A stretch of DNA of 10,558 bases from an uncultured Anaerolineales bacterium (GTDB lineage Bacteria > Chloroflexota > Anaerolineae > Anaerolineales > Villigracilaceae): the NCBI GenBank assembly GCA_938008865.1, contig CALLJA010000331.1, positions 1-10,558 on the forward strand, written 5' to 3'. Position 1 is the stretch's first letter. Each line of letters opens with the position of its first letter. Position numbers and translations under genes: made by a program. Positions 1 to 7,207 of this stretch are shown piece by piece. Under the pieces are notes generated by a model. The model searched no databases. It was not told the DNA's origin and saw only the letters and a list, made by a program, of their open reading frames with translations.

Positions 1-1
1 G

Positions 2-265
2 GACCAGGCTGAGGCGCGGCCGGAAGCAGCCAGGCACATCCTTGCCTCGCTCACGCCGGACGCCGGTCCCGTCCTCTATCAGGCGCTGGCCCAACTCCCT
101 GGTGGGCTGTCCCCCGCCCCGCTGGTGGGACGTATGCGCCTTTCCCCTTATCACGAGGCGGAACGCTTCATTTCATTGGCTTTACAACAAAAACTGCTCG
201 ACCTGGCCGTTGCGCTCGAAAATGGGGGCATTTTGACAGGTATAAAACCAGAAGAAGCGCAGTAG
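2..265 (+). CDS. C-terminal end of an unidentified protein (partial)
   Basis: An open frame enters from the left edge (first full codon at base 2) and ends at TAG 263-265, giving 87 residues with no stop. The composition is that of a real protein: alternating Ala/Leu/Glu/Gln stretches such as PEAARHILASLTPD and ERFISLALQQKLLDLAVALE look like amphipathic helices, and the end (GIKPEEAQ) is polar. No catalytic motif, membrane segment or family signature is visible, so I do not name it. The other frame, starting at an internal ATG at 42, reads Arg/Pro/Trp-rich and looks like a shadow. The gene lies in the same direction as the transporter operon, but a good promoter stands between them, so they are probably separate units. 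Confidence 0.6.
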   Translation, partial: DQAEARPEAARHILASLTPDAGPVLYQALAQLPGGLSPAPLVGRMRLSPYHEAERFISLALQQKLLDLAVALENGGILTGIKPEEAQ

Positions 266-284
266 ATGGCCGGGTTGTTCAGGC

Positions 285-313
285 TTGCACAATGAATTGA
301 TAGGCTTTATACT
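285..313 (+). promoter_or_regulatory. Sigma-70-type promoter of the BMP transporter operon
   Basis: TTGCAC (285-290) and TATACT (308-313) are separated by exactly 17 bases. Each hexamer differs from the TTGACA/TATAAT consensus at two or fewer positions. Transcription would start near 319-321, leaving a 5' leader of about 100 nt before the ATG at 422. I could not recognise a riboswitch fold in that leader. This is the best-formed promoter in the window, which fits strong expression of a binding protein. Confidence 0.6.
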
Positions 314-421
314 TGTCTTACAAAGGGAAGGGCAAATTTTTCGAAGGCCGTAAGGCAAAGCGCCCGAACGCTGAAGAAAATCCCCCCCTAAATCCAACCA
401 TTCTTTCAGGAGAAGAATCAC

Positions 422-1546
422 ATGAAGAAGCTGTACTCTGTACTGGCTGTCCTGCTCATCGCCACGATGATCCTGACCGCCTGCGGCACCCCGGCCGCCA
501 CCGAGGCCCCCGCCGCCGTCACTGAGGCTCCCGCTGCCACTGAGGCTCCCGCTGCCACTGAGGCTCCCGTCGTCACTGAGGCCCCCGTCGTTATCAAAGT
601 TGGTCAGGTGACCGACCTCGGCGGTATCGATGACAAATCCTTCAACGCCACCGCTTACGCCGGCGTCGAAAAAGCCGCTGCCGACCTGGGCATCGAAGGC
701 AAGTACCTGGAATCCCAGCAGCAGTCCGACTACGCCAAGAACATCCAGCAGTTCCTGGATGAGGACACCGACCTGATCGTGACCGTCGGCTTCCTGCTCG
801 GCGTCGACACCGCCACCGCGGCCAAGGCCAACCCCGATGCCCACTTCGCCATCGTGGACTATGCGTATCCCGACTGCTGGCCCGGCGCTGTTGTCGGCAC
901 CGACTGCGGTTCTGACGTCGCCCTCGACAATGTCCTGGGCCTGACCTTCCAGACCGACGAAGCCGCCTTCCTGGCTGGCTACGCCGCCGCTGCCATGACC
1001 AAGACCGGCAAGGTCGCCACCTTCGGTGGTATGGAACTGCCGACCGTGACCATCTTCATGACCGGCTTCCAGGCTGGCGTTGAATACTACAATGCCCAGA
1101 AGGGCACGACCGTGGAAGTTCTGCCGTTCACCTACACCGGCAACTTCGAATCGACCGATGACGGCCGCGCGTTCGCCGAATCCTTCGTCCAGGAAGGCGC
1201 CGACATCATCATGCCCGTGGCTGGCCCCGTCGGCCTCGGCTCCGCCGCCTACTGCAAGGAAAGCGGCTCCTGCATGATCGTTGGTGTGGACACCGACTGG
1301 ACCATTTCCGCGGCTGAATACTCCGACGTTGTTCTGACCTCCGTTCTGAAGAACATGAACGTGGCTGTGTACAACGCCATCCAGACCGTTGTCGACGGCG
1401 CCTTCAAGGGCGGCGTTTACACCGGCACGCTGTCTGACGGCGGCGTTGGTATCGCGGCTGTTAACGGCGCTTCGGCTGAACTGGTCGCCGAGCTTGAGCA
1501 GCTCAAGGCCGACATCATCAGCGGCGCTGTAAAAGTCAGCGAGTAA
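422..1546 (+). CDS. BMP family (PnrA-like) substrate-binding lipoprotein of an ABC importer
   Basis: Extracytoplasmic solute-binding lipoprotein that should deliver a ligand, by family precedent a purine nucleoside or similar compound, to the transporter encoded just downstream. The product is 374 aa. A signal peptide with lipobox LTAC (18-21) leads to a linker of TEAPAA/TEAPVV repeats (27-57). The BMP domain then starts at VIKVGQVTDLGG. Family hallmarks seen are D70-D71-K-S-F-N (70-75), the Gly-rich PVAGPVGLG (265-273), and VGVDTDW (287-293) near the second lobe, where many relatives have DxDQ. Four cysteines (152, 162, 278, 284), two near a segment that looks longer than in typical PnrA proteins, could form disulfides. 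The start is set by AGGAGAAG at 408-415. A terminator directly follows, so its mRNA is probably more abundant than that of the other subunits. The exact ligand is not decided by the sequence; riboflavin (RfuA-like) or other solutes remain possible. Confidence 0.93.
   Translation: MKKLYSVLAVLLIATMILTACGTPAATEAPAAVTEAPAATEAPAATEAPVVTEAPVVIKVGQVTDLGGIDDKSFNATAYAGVEKAAADLGIEGKYLESQQQSDYAKNIQQFLDEDTDLIVTVGFLLGVDTATAAKANPDAHFAIVDYAYPDCWPGAVVGTDCGSDVALDNVLGLTFQTDEAAFLAGYAAAAMTKTGKVATFGGMELPTVTIFMTGFQAGVEYYNAQKGTTVEVLPFTYTGNFESTDDGRAFAESFVQEGADIIMPVAGPVGLGSAAYCKESGSCMIVGVDTDWTISAAEYSDVVLTSVLKNMNVAVYNAIQTVVDGAFKGGVYTGTLSDGGVGIAAVNGASAELVAELEQLKADIISGAVKVSE
500..592 (+). repeat. Short in-frame tandem repeats coding the TEAP linker
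   Basis: Four consecutive 18-bp units start at 521, 539, 557 and 575 (unit ACTGAGGCTCCCGCTGCC). The first two are identical, and the third and fourth diverge towards CCCGTCGTC/T. A 21-bp diverged unit (500-520) precedes them. They encode TEAPAA, TEAPAA, TEAPVV, TEAPVV in the flexible spacer between the lipid anchor and the binding domain. Because units are multiples of three, slippage would change linker length without breaking the frame. Confidence 0.9.
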
Positions 1547-1563
1547 GATCGCTCCTGCCTAAT

Positions 1564-1599
1564 AAAAAAGGCCGGGGGAACATTCCCCCGGCCTTTTTT
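1564..1599. terminator. Strong bidirectional Rho-independent terminator after the binding-protein gene
   Basis: A perfect 17-base inverted repeat, AAAAAAGGCCGGGGGAA (1564-1580) and its complement (1583-1599), is separated by only CA. In RNA the innermost pairs must open to form the loop. The GC core GGCCGGGGG/CCCCCGGCC is flanked by A6 on one side and T6 on the other, so it would work on both strands. It lies 17 bases after the stop codon, between the binding protein and the ATPase. It therefore probably limits readthrough into the membrane-complex genes. Confidence 0.92.
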
Positions 1600-1618
1600 C
1601 ATCCCTGCCCACAGCAAG

Positions 1619-1674
1619 GATTGCGAGCGCCGCCGGAGATGGTGAACCTTCGCCATCTGCGGCGGCTTGCAATC
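1619..1674. other. Long imperfect hairpin upstream of the ATPase gene
   Basis: Complementary arms GATTGC (1619-1624)/GCAATC (1669-1674), GCCGCCG (1629-1635)/CGGCGGC (1660-1666) and AGATGG (1637-1642)/CCATCT (1653-1658) form one interrupted stem with a loop around 1645-1650. It has no T-tract after it, so it is not a classical terminator. It sits between the terminator and the ATPase ribosome binding site. Possible roles are an RNase processing site, a 5' stabiliser for the downstream message, or a dispersed intergenic repeat. The sequence does not choose between these. Confidence 0.6.
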
Positions 1675-1703
1675 ACAAACAAAATCTAGCCAGGAGAAGC
1701 ACT

Positions 1704-3266
1704 ATGCCCGTATTGGAATTGCGTGGTATCACCAAGTCCTTTCCCGGGGTCAAGGCCAACCAGGATATCAGCCTGACGCTGGAAAAAGGTGAGATCCATG
1801 CCCTGCTGGGGGAAAATGGCGCCGGCAAAACCACCCTGATGAACATCTTGTATGGCCTGTACCGGCCCGACGAAGGTGAGATTCTGATCAACGATCAAAA
1901 GGTGGATATCGAGGGCCCGAACGACGCCATTGCCAGAGGCATCGGCATGGTGCATCAGCATTTCATGCTGGTGCCCGTCATGACCGTGACCGAGAACGTC
2001 ATGCTCGGCAACGAGACCACCAAAAGCGGCGTATTCCTCGACCGCGAAAAGGTCTCACAGCGTATCCGCGAGATCTCGAACCAGTACGGCCTCGAAGTGG
2101 ACCCCGAGGCCTACATCAAAGACCTGCCGGTCGGCATCCAGCAACGCGTGGAGATCATCAAGGTCCTCTACCGTCAAGCCGATATCCTGATCCTCGACGA
2201 GCCGACCGCGGTGTTGACCCCGCAGGAGGTGGACGGCCTGTTCAAGATCATCCACTCCCTGATCGACGCGGGCAAATCGCTGATTTTCATCACCCACAAA
2301 CTCAAGGAAGTCCTCCATATCGCGGACCGTATCACTGTGCTGCGCCTCGGCAAGGTGGTGGGCAGCGCCATCCCCGGTGAAGTGGACGAGCAAAAACTGG
2401 CCGAGATGATGGTGGGGCGCGAGGTCAACCTGGTAGTCAACAAGAAGATTGCCGAGCCGGGCGCCGCCGTCCTTGAGGTCAAGGACTTATACGTGCCCGA
2501 CGAGCGCGGCAACCCATCCGTTAACGGTCTGAACCTGGACGTGCGGGCCGGCGAGGTGGTGGGGGTGGCCGGCGTACAGGGTAACGGGCAGACCGAATTG
2601 GTTTACGCCCTGACCGGCCTGCTGCCGATCAAGAGCGGCTCGATCCACCTGAGCGGCAGGGACATTCACAAATGCACTCCGCGCCAGATCATCGAGCAGG
2701 GCGTGGCACATGTGCCCGAAGACCGCCAGAAGCACGGCCTGGTACTTTCCTTCCCCCTGCTGGACAACATGGTGTTATGCACCTACTACAAACCTCCCTT
2801 CGCCAAGGGCGTCAACATGCAGGAGAAACCCATCGCCGAAAACGGGACCGGGCTGGTGAAACAGTTCGACGTGCGCACGCCGAGCATCTTCGTCGCGGCC
2901 TCCACGCTTTCGGGCGGCAACCAGCAAAAGGTCATCGTGGCGCGCGAGTTCTCGCGCCCGATCAAACTGCTGATCGCCTCGCAGCCCACCCGCGGCCTGG
3001 ACGTAGGCTCCATCGAATACATCCACGGCCGCATCATCGAAAAACGCGACGAAGGCACCGCCGTGCTGGTGGTCTCCTCCGAACTGGATGAGATCATCGC
3101 ACTGTCGGACCGCATCGCCGTCATGTACCGCGGCAGGATCGTGGACATCCTGCCGGCCGGCGCCACCAAGGAGCACCTGGGCCTGTTGATGGCCGGCGTC
3201 AAACCAGAAGACATTCCCGACTCGGCGAAGCAAAAATCCGCCGGCCCGGTTGAGAAAGTCTTTTAG
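1704..3266 (+). CDS. Double-NBD ABC transporter ATPase, BMP/simple-sugar importer type
   Basis: Cytoplasmic energising subunit of the importer, with two fused nucleotide-binding domains in 520 aa, the usual length for RbsA/MglA/YufO relatives. NBD1 (about 1-240) has Walker A GENGAGKT (36-43), the Q-loop Gln85 (GMVHQHF), signature LPVGIQQ (141-147), Walker B ILILDEP with Asp165/Glu166, and His198. NBD2 (about 255-500) has a degenerate P-loop GVQGNGQTE (290-298) without the Walker A Lys, and a canonical LSGGNQQK (402-409). Its Walker B reads LLIASQPTRGLD, with Gln427 at the catalytic Glu position. This asymmetry is normal for the family and implies one fully hydrolysing site. The start ATG follows AGGAGAAG (1692-1699). 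The TAG stop overlaps the next gene's ribosome binding site, so translation of the first permease is probably coupled. Confidence 0.95.
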   Translation: MPVLELRGITKSFPGVKANQDISLTLEKGEIHALLGENGAGKTTLMNILYGLYRPDEGEILINDQKVDIEGPNDAIARGIGMVHQHFMLVPVMTVTENVMLGNETTKSGVFLDREKVSQRIREISNQYGLEVDPEAYIKDLPVGIQQRVEIIKVLYRQADILILDEPTAVLTPQEVDGLFKIIHSLIDAGKSLIFITHKLKEVLHIADRITVLRLGKVVGSAIPGEVDEQKLAEMMVGREVNLVVNKKIAEPGAAVLEVKDLYVPDERGNPSVNGLNLDVRAGEVVGVAGVQGNGQTELVYALTGLLPIKSGSIHLSGRDIHKCTPRQIIEQGVAHVPEDRQKHGLVLSFPLLDNMVLCTYYKPPFAKGVNMQEKPIAENGTGLVKQFDVRTPSIFVAASTLSGGNQQKVIVAREFSRPIKLLIASQPTRGLDVGSIEYIHGRIIEKRDEGTAVLVVSSELDEIIALSDRIAVMYRGRIVDILPAGATKEHLGLLMAGVKPEDIPDSAKQKSAGPVEKVF

Positions 3267-3270
3267 GAGG
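3265..3270 (+). promoter_or_regulatory. Ribosome binding site AGGAGG that sets a TTG start
   Basis: A perfect AGGAGG begins in the last two bases of the ATPase stop codon and ends eight bases before TTG 3279. No ATG or GTG is suitably placed in this frame, so the permease most likely initiates at TTG. Overlap with the upstream stop suggests translational coupling. Confidence 0.75.
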
Positions 3271-3278
3271 ATTGAGCC

Positions 3279-4538
3279 TTGACCGACAAAACTGTGAAAA
3301 CCACCCCGTCCGAGAAAAAGGACAACAAATTCGACCTGCGCCAGATATTCGAGGGCAGTTACAACACCCTGCTGCCGTTGCTGGCAATCTTCACTGGCCT
3401 GGTGATCGGCGCCATCGTGATCGCAGGCACCGACGCGACCGTCATCGAAGCCTGGAAGAACTTCTTCCAGGCGCCCGGCGCGGCCTTTGCCGCCGCCTGG
3501 ACTTCCATCGCCACCGCGTATGGCGCTTTGTTCGGCGGTTCGCTGGGCAACCCGAAAGAGATCCTGGCGGGCATTCAGGCCTATTTCAGCACCGGTGACA
3601 GCGCGGCTTTGCTCAAATCCATCTACCCGATTTCAGAAAGCCTGGTGACGGCCACCCCGTACATCTTCGCCGGGCTGGCGGTGGCGGTCGGTTTCCGCTG
3701 CGGCCTGTTCAACATCGGCGCGGAAGGCCAGTTCTTTATGGGCGCGCTCGGCTCGGTCTTCGTGGGCTACAGCCTGAAGGGCCTGCCGGCCATCATCCAC
3801 CTGCCGCTGGCTCTGTTGGGCGGCATCGCGGCGGGCGCGTTGTGGGGCGCGATCCCGGGTTACCTGAAAGCCAAATTCGGCGCGCATGAAGTGGTCAACA
3901 CCATCATGATGAACTGGATCGGCTTCCGCCTGAGCGACTGGCTGCTGAACGGCCCCATGAAGGCGCCCGGCTATCGCCCGGTGACTTCGGCCGTCAGTGA
4001 AGCCGCCGAACTGCCGCGCTTCTTCCCCGATCCGCTGCGCCTGAACTGGGGCTTCATCCTGGCCCTGCTGGTGGCCTGGCTGATCTACTGGCTGCTGTTC
4101 AAGACCACCATCGGCTTCGAGATCCGCACCGTGGGAGCCAACCCGGATGCTGCCAAGTATGCCGGCGTCAACATCGTACGCAACTTCGTGCTGGCCATGG
4201 TCATCTCGGGCGGCCTGGCAGGGCTCTCGGGCGCCTCGCAGGTGCTGGGCGTGGACCACTGGGTGGGACAGGGCTTCTCGGCTGGCTACGGCTTCGACGC
4301 CATCGCCATCGCCCTGCTCGGCAAGAGCCACCCGCTCGGTGTGGTGCTGGCAGCGTTGCTGTTCGGCGTGCTGCGCGGCGGAGCCACCCGCATGCAGTCC
4401 ATGGCGGGCATCCCGGTGGACATCATCTCCATCATCCAGGGCCTGGTGATTATTTTCGTGGCCGCCCCGGGCATCATCCGCTGGTTGTACCGCATCCACC
4501 CTGCCAAGAACAAGCAGGCGCTCCAGTCCCGCGGCTAA
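3279..4538 (+). CDS. ABC transporter permease, first BMP-type subunit (BPD_transp_2 family)
   Basis: Inner-membrane subunit, 419 aa, that pairs with the second permease to form the translocation path. After a polar N-terminus (1-30, Lys/Asp-rich) comes a hydrophobic helix (31-50). The family core begins near 120: the motif GFRCGLFNIGAEGQ (138-151) and the later AKFGAHEVVNTIMMNWI segment are typical of YufP/NupP-like permeases. Near the C-terminus GFDAIAIALLG and a Gly-rich helix also match the family. The stretch 51-115 between helix 1 and the core is longer than I remember for Firmicute homologues of about 350 aa and contains amphipathic, Ala-rich pieces. The start is an unusual TTG supported by AGGAGG at 3265-3270. 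It lies 12 bases downstream of the ATPase stop, within the same operon. Confidence 0.93.
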   Translation: MTDKTVKTTPSEKKDNKFDLRQIFEGSYNTLLPLLAIFTGLVIGAIVIAGTDATVIEAWKNFFQAPGAAFAAAWTSIATAYGALFGGSLGNPKEILAGIQAYFSTGDSAALLKSIYPISESLVTATPYIFAGLAVAVGFRCGLFNIGAEGQFFMGALGSVFVGYSLKGLPAIIHLPLALLGGIAAGALWGAIPGYLKAKFGAHEVVNTIMMNWIGFRLSDWLLNGPMKAPGYRPVTSAVSEAAELPRFFPDPLRLNWGFILALLVAWLIYWLLFKTTIGFEIRTVGANPDAAKYAGVNIVRNFVLAMVISGGLAGLSGASQVLGVDHWVGQGFSAGYGFDAIAIALLGKSHPLGVVLAALLFGVLRGGATRMQSMAGIPVDIISIIQGLVIIFVAAPGIIRWLYRIHPAKNKQALQSRG

Positions 4539-4556
4539 TTCACAAACGAGGCTCGC

Positions 4557-5813
4557 ATGATGAAAACAAAGAAGAATCCTGAAATGGACATGCGCACCCG
4601 CATCATCTGGGGCGCTGTGTTAATTGCCGTGGGCCTGCTGGTGCTGTTCCTCTTCGCCTTCAGCACCGAGGCCGGCCAGATGACCAAGTTCGGCCTGAAT
4701 TTGTCCAAAGGCGACGCCTTCGTCGTCCCTGACCTGCTCCTGCCGACCCAGCCTACGAACTACCTGCTCGCGCTCATCCTGGTGGGAGTCGGCGCGTTCC
4801 AGATGGCGCGCGGCGTCAAATCGACCGGCACGCTGGTAGCGGTGCTGGCCTTCAGTTTCGTGATGGCCTTCCTCGTCTGGGCTGCGCGCGACAAGTCCTT
4901 CAGCCTGGTGGGTATGTTGAGCAGCTCGGTAGTGCGCGCCACGCCCATCGCCCTGGCCGCCCTGTGCGGCGTGATCAGCGAACGGGCCGGCGTGACCAAC
5001 ATCGGCATCGAAGGCACCATGCTCTTCGCCGCGCAGGTCTCCGTCATCGTCGGCACGATCAGCGGCAACCTGTGGGTGGCCCTGCTGGCCGCCATCCTGA
5101 CCGGCGGCCTGGTCGCCAGCCTGCACGCCTTCCTGGTCATCAAATTCAAAGTGGACCAGATTATCAGCGGCACGGCGGTCAACATCCTTGGGGCAGGTGT
5201 GACGAGTTTCGTCTCCTCGCGCTTCCTCGAAAAGAACATCGACGCGCTCAACAACTCTGGCACGCTGCCGTCGATCTCCATCCCGCTGCTGTCGAAGATC
5301 CCCGTGATTGGTCCGGTGCTGTTCGAGAACACCCCCATCGTGTACCTCACCATCATCCTGGTGGCGGTACTGCACATCGTGTTGTTCTACACCCCCTGGG
5401 GACTGCGCACCCGCGCGGTGGGCGAGCACCCCAAGGCCGCCGACACCCTGGGCGTGAACGTGTACCTGATGCGCTACGTCAACGTCATCTTCGGCGGCAT
5501 GTTTGCCGGGCTGGGCGGCGCGTACTTCACCATCGGCTCGGTTGGCCGCTTCGACGAGGTCATGACCGCCGGCAAGGGCTTCATCGGCCTGGCCGCCATG
5601 ATCTTCGGCAAGTGGACGCCCATCGGCGCGTACACTTCCTCGCTGATCTTCGGTTTCGCCGATTCGCTCCAGGTCAAATTGCAGATTCTCAAGGTGGGCA
5701 TCCCGCCCGAGTTCCTGCTGATGGCCCCCTACATCGTGACCATGATCGTACTGACCGGCGTGGTCGGCAAAGCCGTGGCTCCCGCCGCAGACGGCGCGCC
5801 GTACGAAAAATAA
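4557..5813 (+). CDS. ABC transporter permease, second BMP-type subunit (BPD_transp_2 family)
   Basis: Second membrane subunit, 418 aa. The N-terminal third carries extra hydrophobic helices at about 16-35, 69-84 and 91-110. The family core then follows, with ERAGVTNIGIEG (142-153) and FKVDQIISGTAVNILG, both diagnostic of YufQ/NupQ-like partners. A late GKGFIGLAAMIFGKWTP segment matches the usual cytoplasmic loop/helix near the end. Two adjacent ATGs (4557, 4560) are possible starts. The nearby Shine-Dalgarno is weak (GAGG 4548-4551), and its spacing slightly favours 4560. The gene follows the first permease by 18 bases and is the last of the transporter operon, ending before a clear terminator. 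Family assignment is firm; the substrate is not defined. Confidence 0.93.
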   Translation: MMKTKKNPEMDMRTRIIWGAVLIAVGLLVLFLFAFSTEAGQMTKFGLNLSKGDAFVVPDLLLPTQPTNYLLALILVGVGAFQMARGVKSTGTLVAVLAFSFVMAFLVWAARDKSFSLVGMLSSSVVRATPIALAALCGVISERAGVTNIGIEGTMLFAAQVSVIVGTISGNLWVALLAAILTGGLVASLHAFLVIKFKVDQIISGTAVNILGAGVTSFVSSRFLEKNIDALNNSGTLPSISIPLLSKIPVIGPVLFENTPIVYLTIILVAVLHIVLFYTPWGLRTRAVGEHPKAADTLGVNVYLMRYVNVIFGGMFAGLGGAYFTIGSVGRFDEVMTAGKGFIGLAAMIFGKWTPIGAYTSSLIFGFADSLQVKLQILKVGIPPEFLLMAPYIVTMIVLTGVVGKAVAPAADGAPYEK

Positions 5814-5840
5814 TCCCGACCCTTCAGCCTGATCCAGACC

Positions 5841-5871
5841 AACAGGAGCCCTCGCGGCTCCTGTTTTTTTT
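5841..5871 (+). terminator. Rho-independent terminator of the transporter operon
   Basis: AACAGGAGCC (5841-5850) and GGCTCCTGTT (5856-5865) are perfect complements around a five-base loop CTCGC. They run into eight consecutive T (5864-5871). It lies 27 bases after the second permease stop and separates the importer from the lipoprotein array. Confidence 0.92.
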
Positions 5872-5953
5872 GCGGAACCAACCACCCGCCGCGGGCGTCT
5901 ACATTGCGTTGCCCCTGAGAACTGCGGGGGATGTGCTTCGATTTCGATTGGGG

Positions 5954-5959
5954 TACAAT
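5954..5959 (+). promoter_or_regulatory. Putative -10 element of the first Ig-lipoprotein gene
   Basis: TACAAT lies 29 bases before the ATG, downstream of the operon terminator and preceded by GGGG. No convincing TTGACA-like -35 is seen 16-18 bases upstream (nearest is TGTGCT, 5932-5937). Position between a terminator and a start codon is the main support. Confidence 0.45.
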
Positions 5960-5988
5960 CATACCGAGCATTAAGAGGAGAAGCTGAG

Positions 5989-7095
5989 ATGAAAAAAACC
6001 TTCCGATCGATTTCACTGGTCCTGGTCCTGAGCATGGCGCTTGGCGCTTGCAACCTGCCATCCAATGCGTCGCCCACGCCGGACGCCGCCTCGACCGCTG
6101 TGGCCCAGACCGTGCAGGCCCAATTGACCCTCTCGGCCCCGCCCACGGCCACCAACACCATCCCCGCACCGGTCATTACCACCGTGGCGCCGCCCACGGT
6201 ACCGCCGCCCACATCGGTGGTGGTACCCACCGCCACATCCACCTGTGACATCGCCCAGTTCGTTTCCGATGTGACCGTCTCCGACGGCACGGTCATTCCA
6301 CCCGGGCAAACCTTCACCAAAACCTGGCGCTTCAGGAACGCCGGCACCTGCTCGTGGACTCCCTCCTACGCCGTAGTCTTCTCGAACGGCAATTCGATGA
6401 ACGGACCCGCCACCCAGGCCCTGACCGGCAATGTCAATCCCGGCCAGACCGTGGACATCTCCATCAACCTGACCGCGCCCAGCACGCCCGGCGATTACAC
6501 CGGCTACTGGAAATTGCGCAATGCGGCCGGCGTGTTGTTCACCCAGTTCTACGTCCAGATCAAGGTAGCCGCGCCCACAGCCACCTTCACCCTGCCGCCG
6601 GCCGTGGCCCAGGTAGTGCTGAACGCCGTCGGCAGCGAGAGCGGAACCGTGTACGAAGCCGCCGCCGGGCAGGGCGTGCCCAGCACCATCCTGGCAGGCG
6701 ACACGGGCAGCAACCACTTGGCGCGCGGCTACATGAGTTTCGACATCTCCTCGCTGAGCGGCAAGACCATCAACAGCGCCTCGCTCAACCTGAGCAGCTG
6801 CTCGACCATGCAAAACCCCTTCGCCAGCCTGGCAGGTATTTGGGTGGGCGAGTTGCAGTACCCGCTGCCGCTCGACCAGTCCGATTACGACCTGGCGGGC
6901 ACCGGCATCCAACTGCTCAACGGCCAGCCCGGGTCCATCGACGTCAAAGCCTTCGTCCAGAGCCGCGTGACCGAAAACAAGGCCCGCTTCCAAATCCGCC
7001 TGCACCCGGCCGGCCCCAGCGACGCGGACGGGCAGGCCGACTATATCTCCTGTAACGCGGGCGCCGTCACGCTGACCATCTCGTATCAGCCGTAA
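5989..7095 (+). CDS. NBR1-Ig-domain lipoprotein 1, with C-terminal DNRLRE-like domain
   Basis: A 368-aa predicted lipoprotein outside the cytoplasmic membrane. The signal peptide has lipobox LGAC (18-21). The conserved post-anchor segment TPDAASTAVAQTVQAQLT (30-47) and a Pro/Thr/Val linker (to about 85) come next. The NBR1-type Ig domain spans about 86-193, recognised by FTKTWRFRNAGTCSWTPSY, GNVNPGQTVDISINLTAP and GYWKLRN. Cys86 and Cys121 probably pair. Residues about 204-368 form a second beta-rich domain; RGYMSFDISSLSGKTINSASLNL and the closing VTLTI strand resemble DNRLRE/CBM96-like modules found on cell-surface proteins. That match is from memory and moderate. RBS AAGAGGAG (5973-5980) supports the ATG. 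A ligand or partner is not evident. Confidence 0.88.
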   Translation: MKKTFRSISLVLVLSMALGACNLPSNASPTPDAASTAVAQTVQAQLTLSAPPTATNTIPAPVITTVAPPTVPPPTSVVVPTATSTCDIAQFVSDVTVSDGTVIPPGQTFTKTWRFRNAGTCSWTPSYAVVFSNGNSMNGPATQALTGNVNPGQTVDISINLTAPSTPGDYTGYWKLRNAAGVLFTQFYVQIKVAAPTATFTLPPAVAQVVLNAVGSESGTVYEAAAGQGVPSTILAGDTGSNHLARGYMSFDISSLSGKTINSASLNLSSCSTMQNPFASLAGIWVGELQYPLPLDQSDYDLAGTGIQLLNGQPGSIDVKAFVQSRVTENKARFQIRLHPAGPSDADGQADYISCNAGAVTLTISYQP

Positions 7096-7117
7096 GCGCC
7101 GCCAGATTTATCTACAC

Positions 7118-7153
7118 GAAGCGCCTGGCCCCGGCCGGGCGCTTCCCTTTTTT
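7118..7153 (+). terminator. Rho-independent terminator after Ig-lipoprotein 1
   Basis: GAAGCGCC (7118-7125) pairs with GGCGCTTC (7138-7145), extended inward by GGCC/GGCC pairs after a T-G wobble. It is followed by CC and six T (7148-7153). It lies 22 bases after the stop codon. Confidence 0.85.
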
Positions 7154-7159
7154 CCCGTG

Positions 7160-7165
7160 TATAAT
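7160..7165 (+). promoter_or_regulatory. Consensus -10 (TATAAT) of Ig-lipoprotein gene 2
   Basis: A perfect TATAAT lies six bases after the T-tract of the preceding terminator and 42 bases before the ATG at 7208. The -35 position would fall inside the terminator's right arm and shows no consensus hexamer. It also argues against the in-frame GTG at 7157 as a start, since that codon would precede the transcription start. Confidence 0.55.
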
Positions 7166-7207
7166 GTGCGCTGGTCGCCTTTCGACCTCCGTAAGAAAGG
7201 ATACAGA

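Noticed and set aside
314..421. Possible riboswitch in the 5' leader of the transporter operon
   Set aside because: A purine or other riboswitch would fit a nucleoside importer, but I found no conserved core, no anti-terminator/terminator pair and no paired helices of convincing length in this leader.
500..592. CRISPR-like or regulatory direct repeats
   Set aside because: The repeats are contiguous, in frame, without spacers, and encode the lipoprotein linker.
182..844. Minus-strand frame of 220 residues rich in Gly/Ser/Asp repeats
   Set aside because: The repeats are the antisense of the TEAP linker repeats in the binding-protein gene, and the frame crosses the promoter of that gene.
2607..3002. 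Inactivating mutations in the second nucleotide-binding domain of the ATPase (no P-loop Lys, Gln at the catalytic Glu)
   Set aside because: Such degeneracy in the second domain is usual for the RbsA/YufO type double ATPases, so it is not a sign of decay.
4964..5974. A 336-residue + strand frame inside and beyond the second permease gene
   Set aside because: Arg/His/Gly/Pro-rich reading in a different frame from the permease, whose family motifs are intact; it is a shadow frame.
4620..6347. A 575-residue open frame on the minus strand across the second permease and the start of lipoprotein gene 1
   Set aside because: It opposes two genes with clear protein families, spans their terminator and promoter, and has an Asp/Gly/His/Gln/Arg-rich composition typical of the antisense frame of GC-rich coding DNA.
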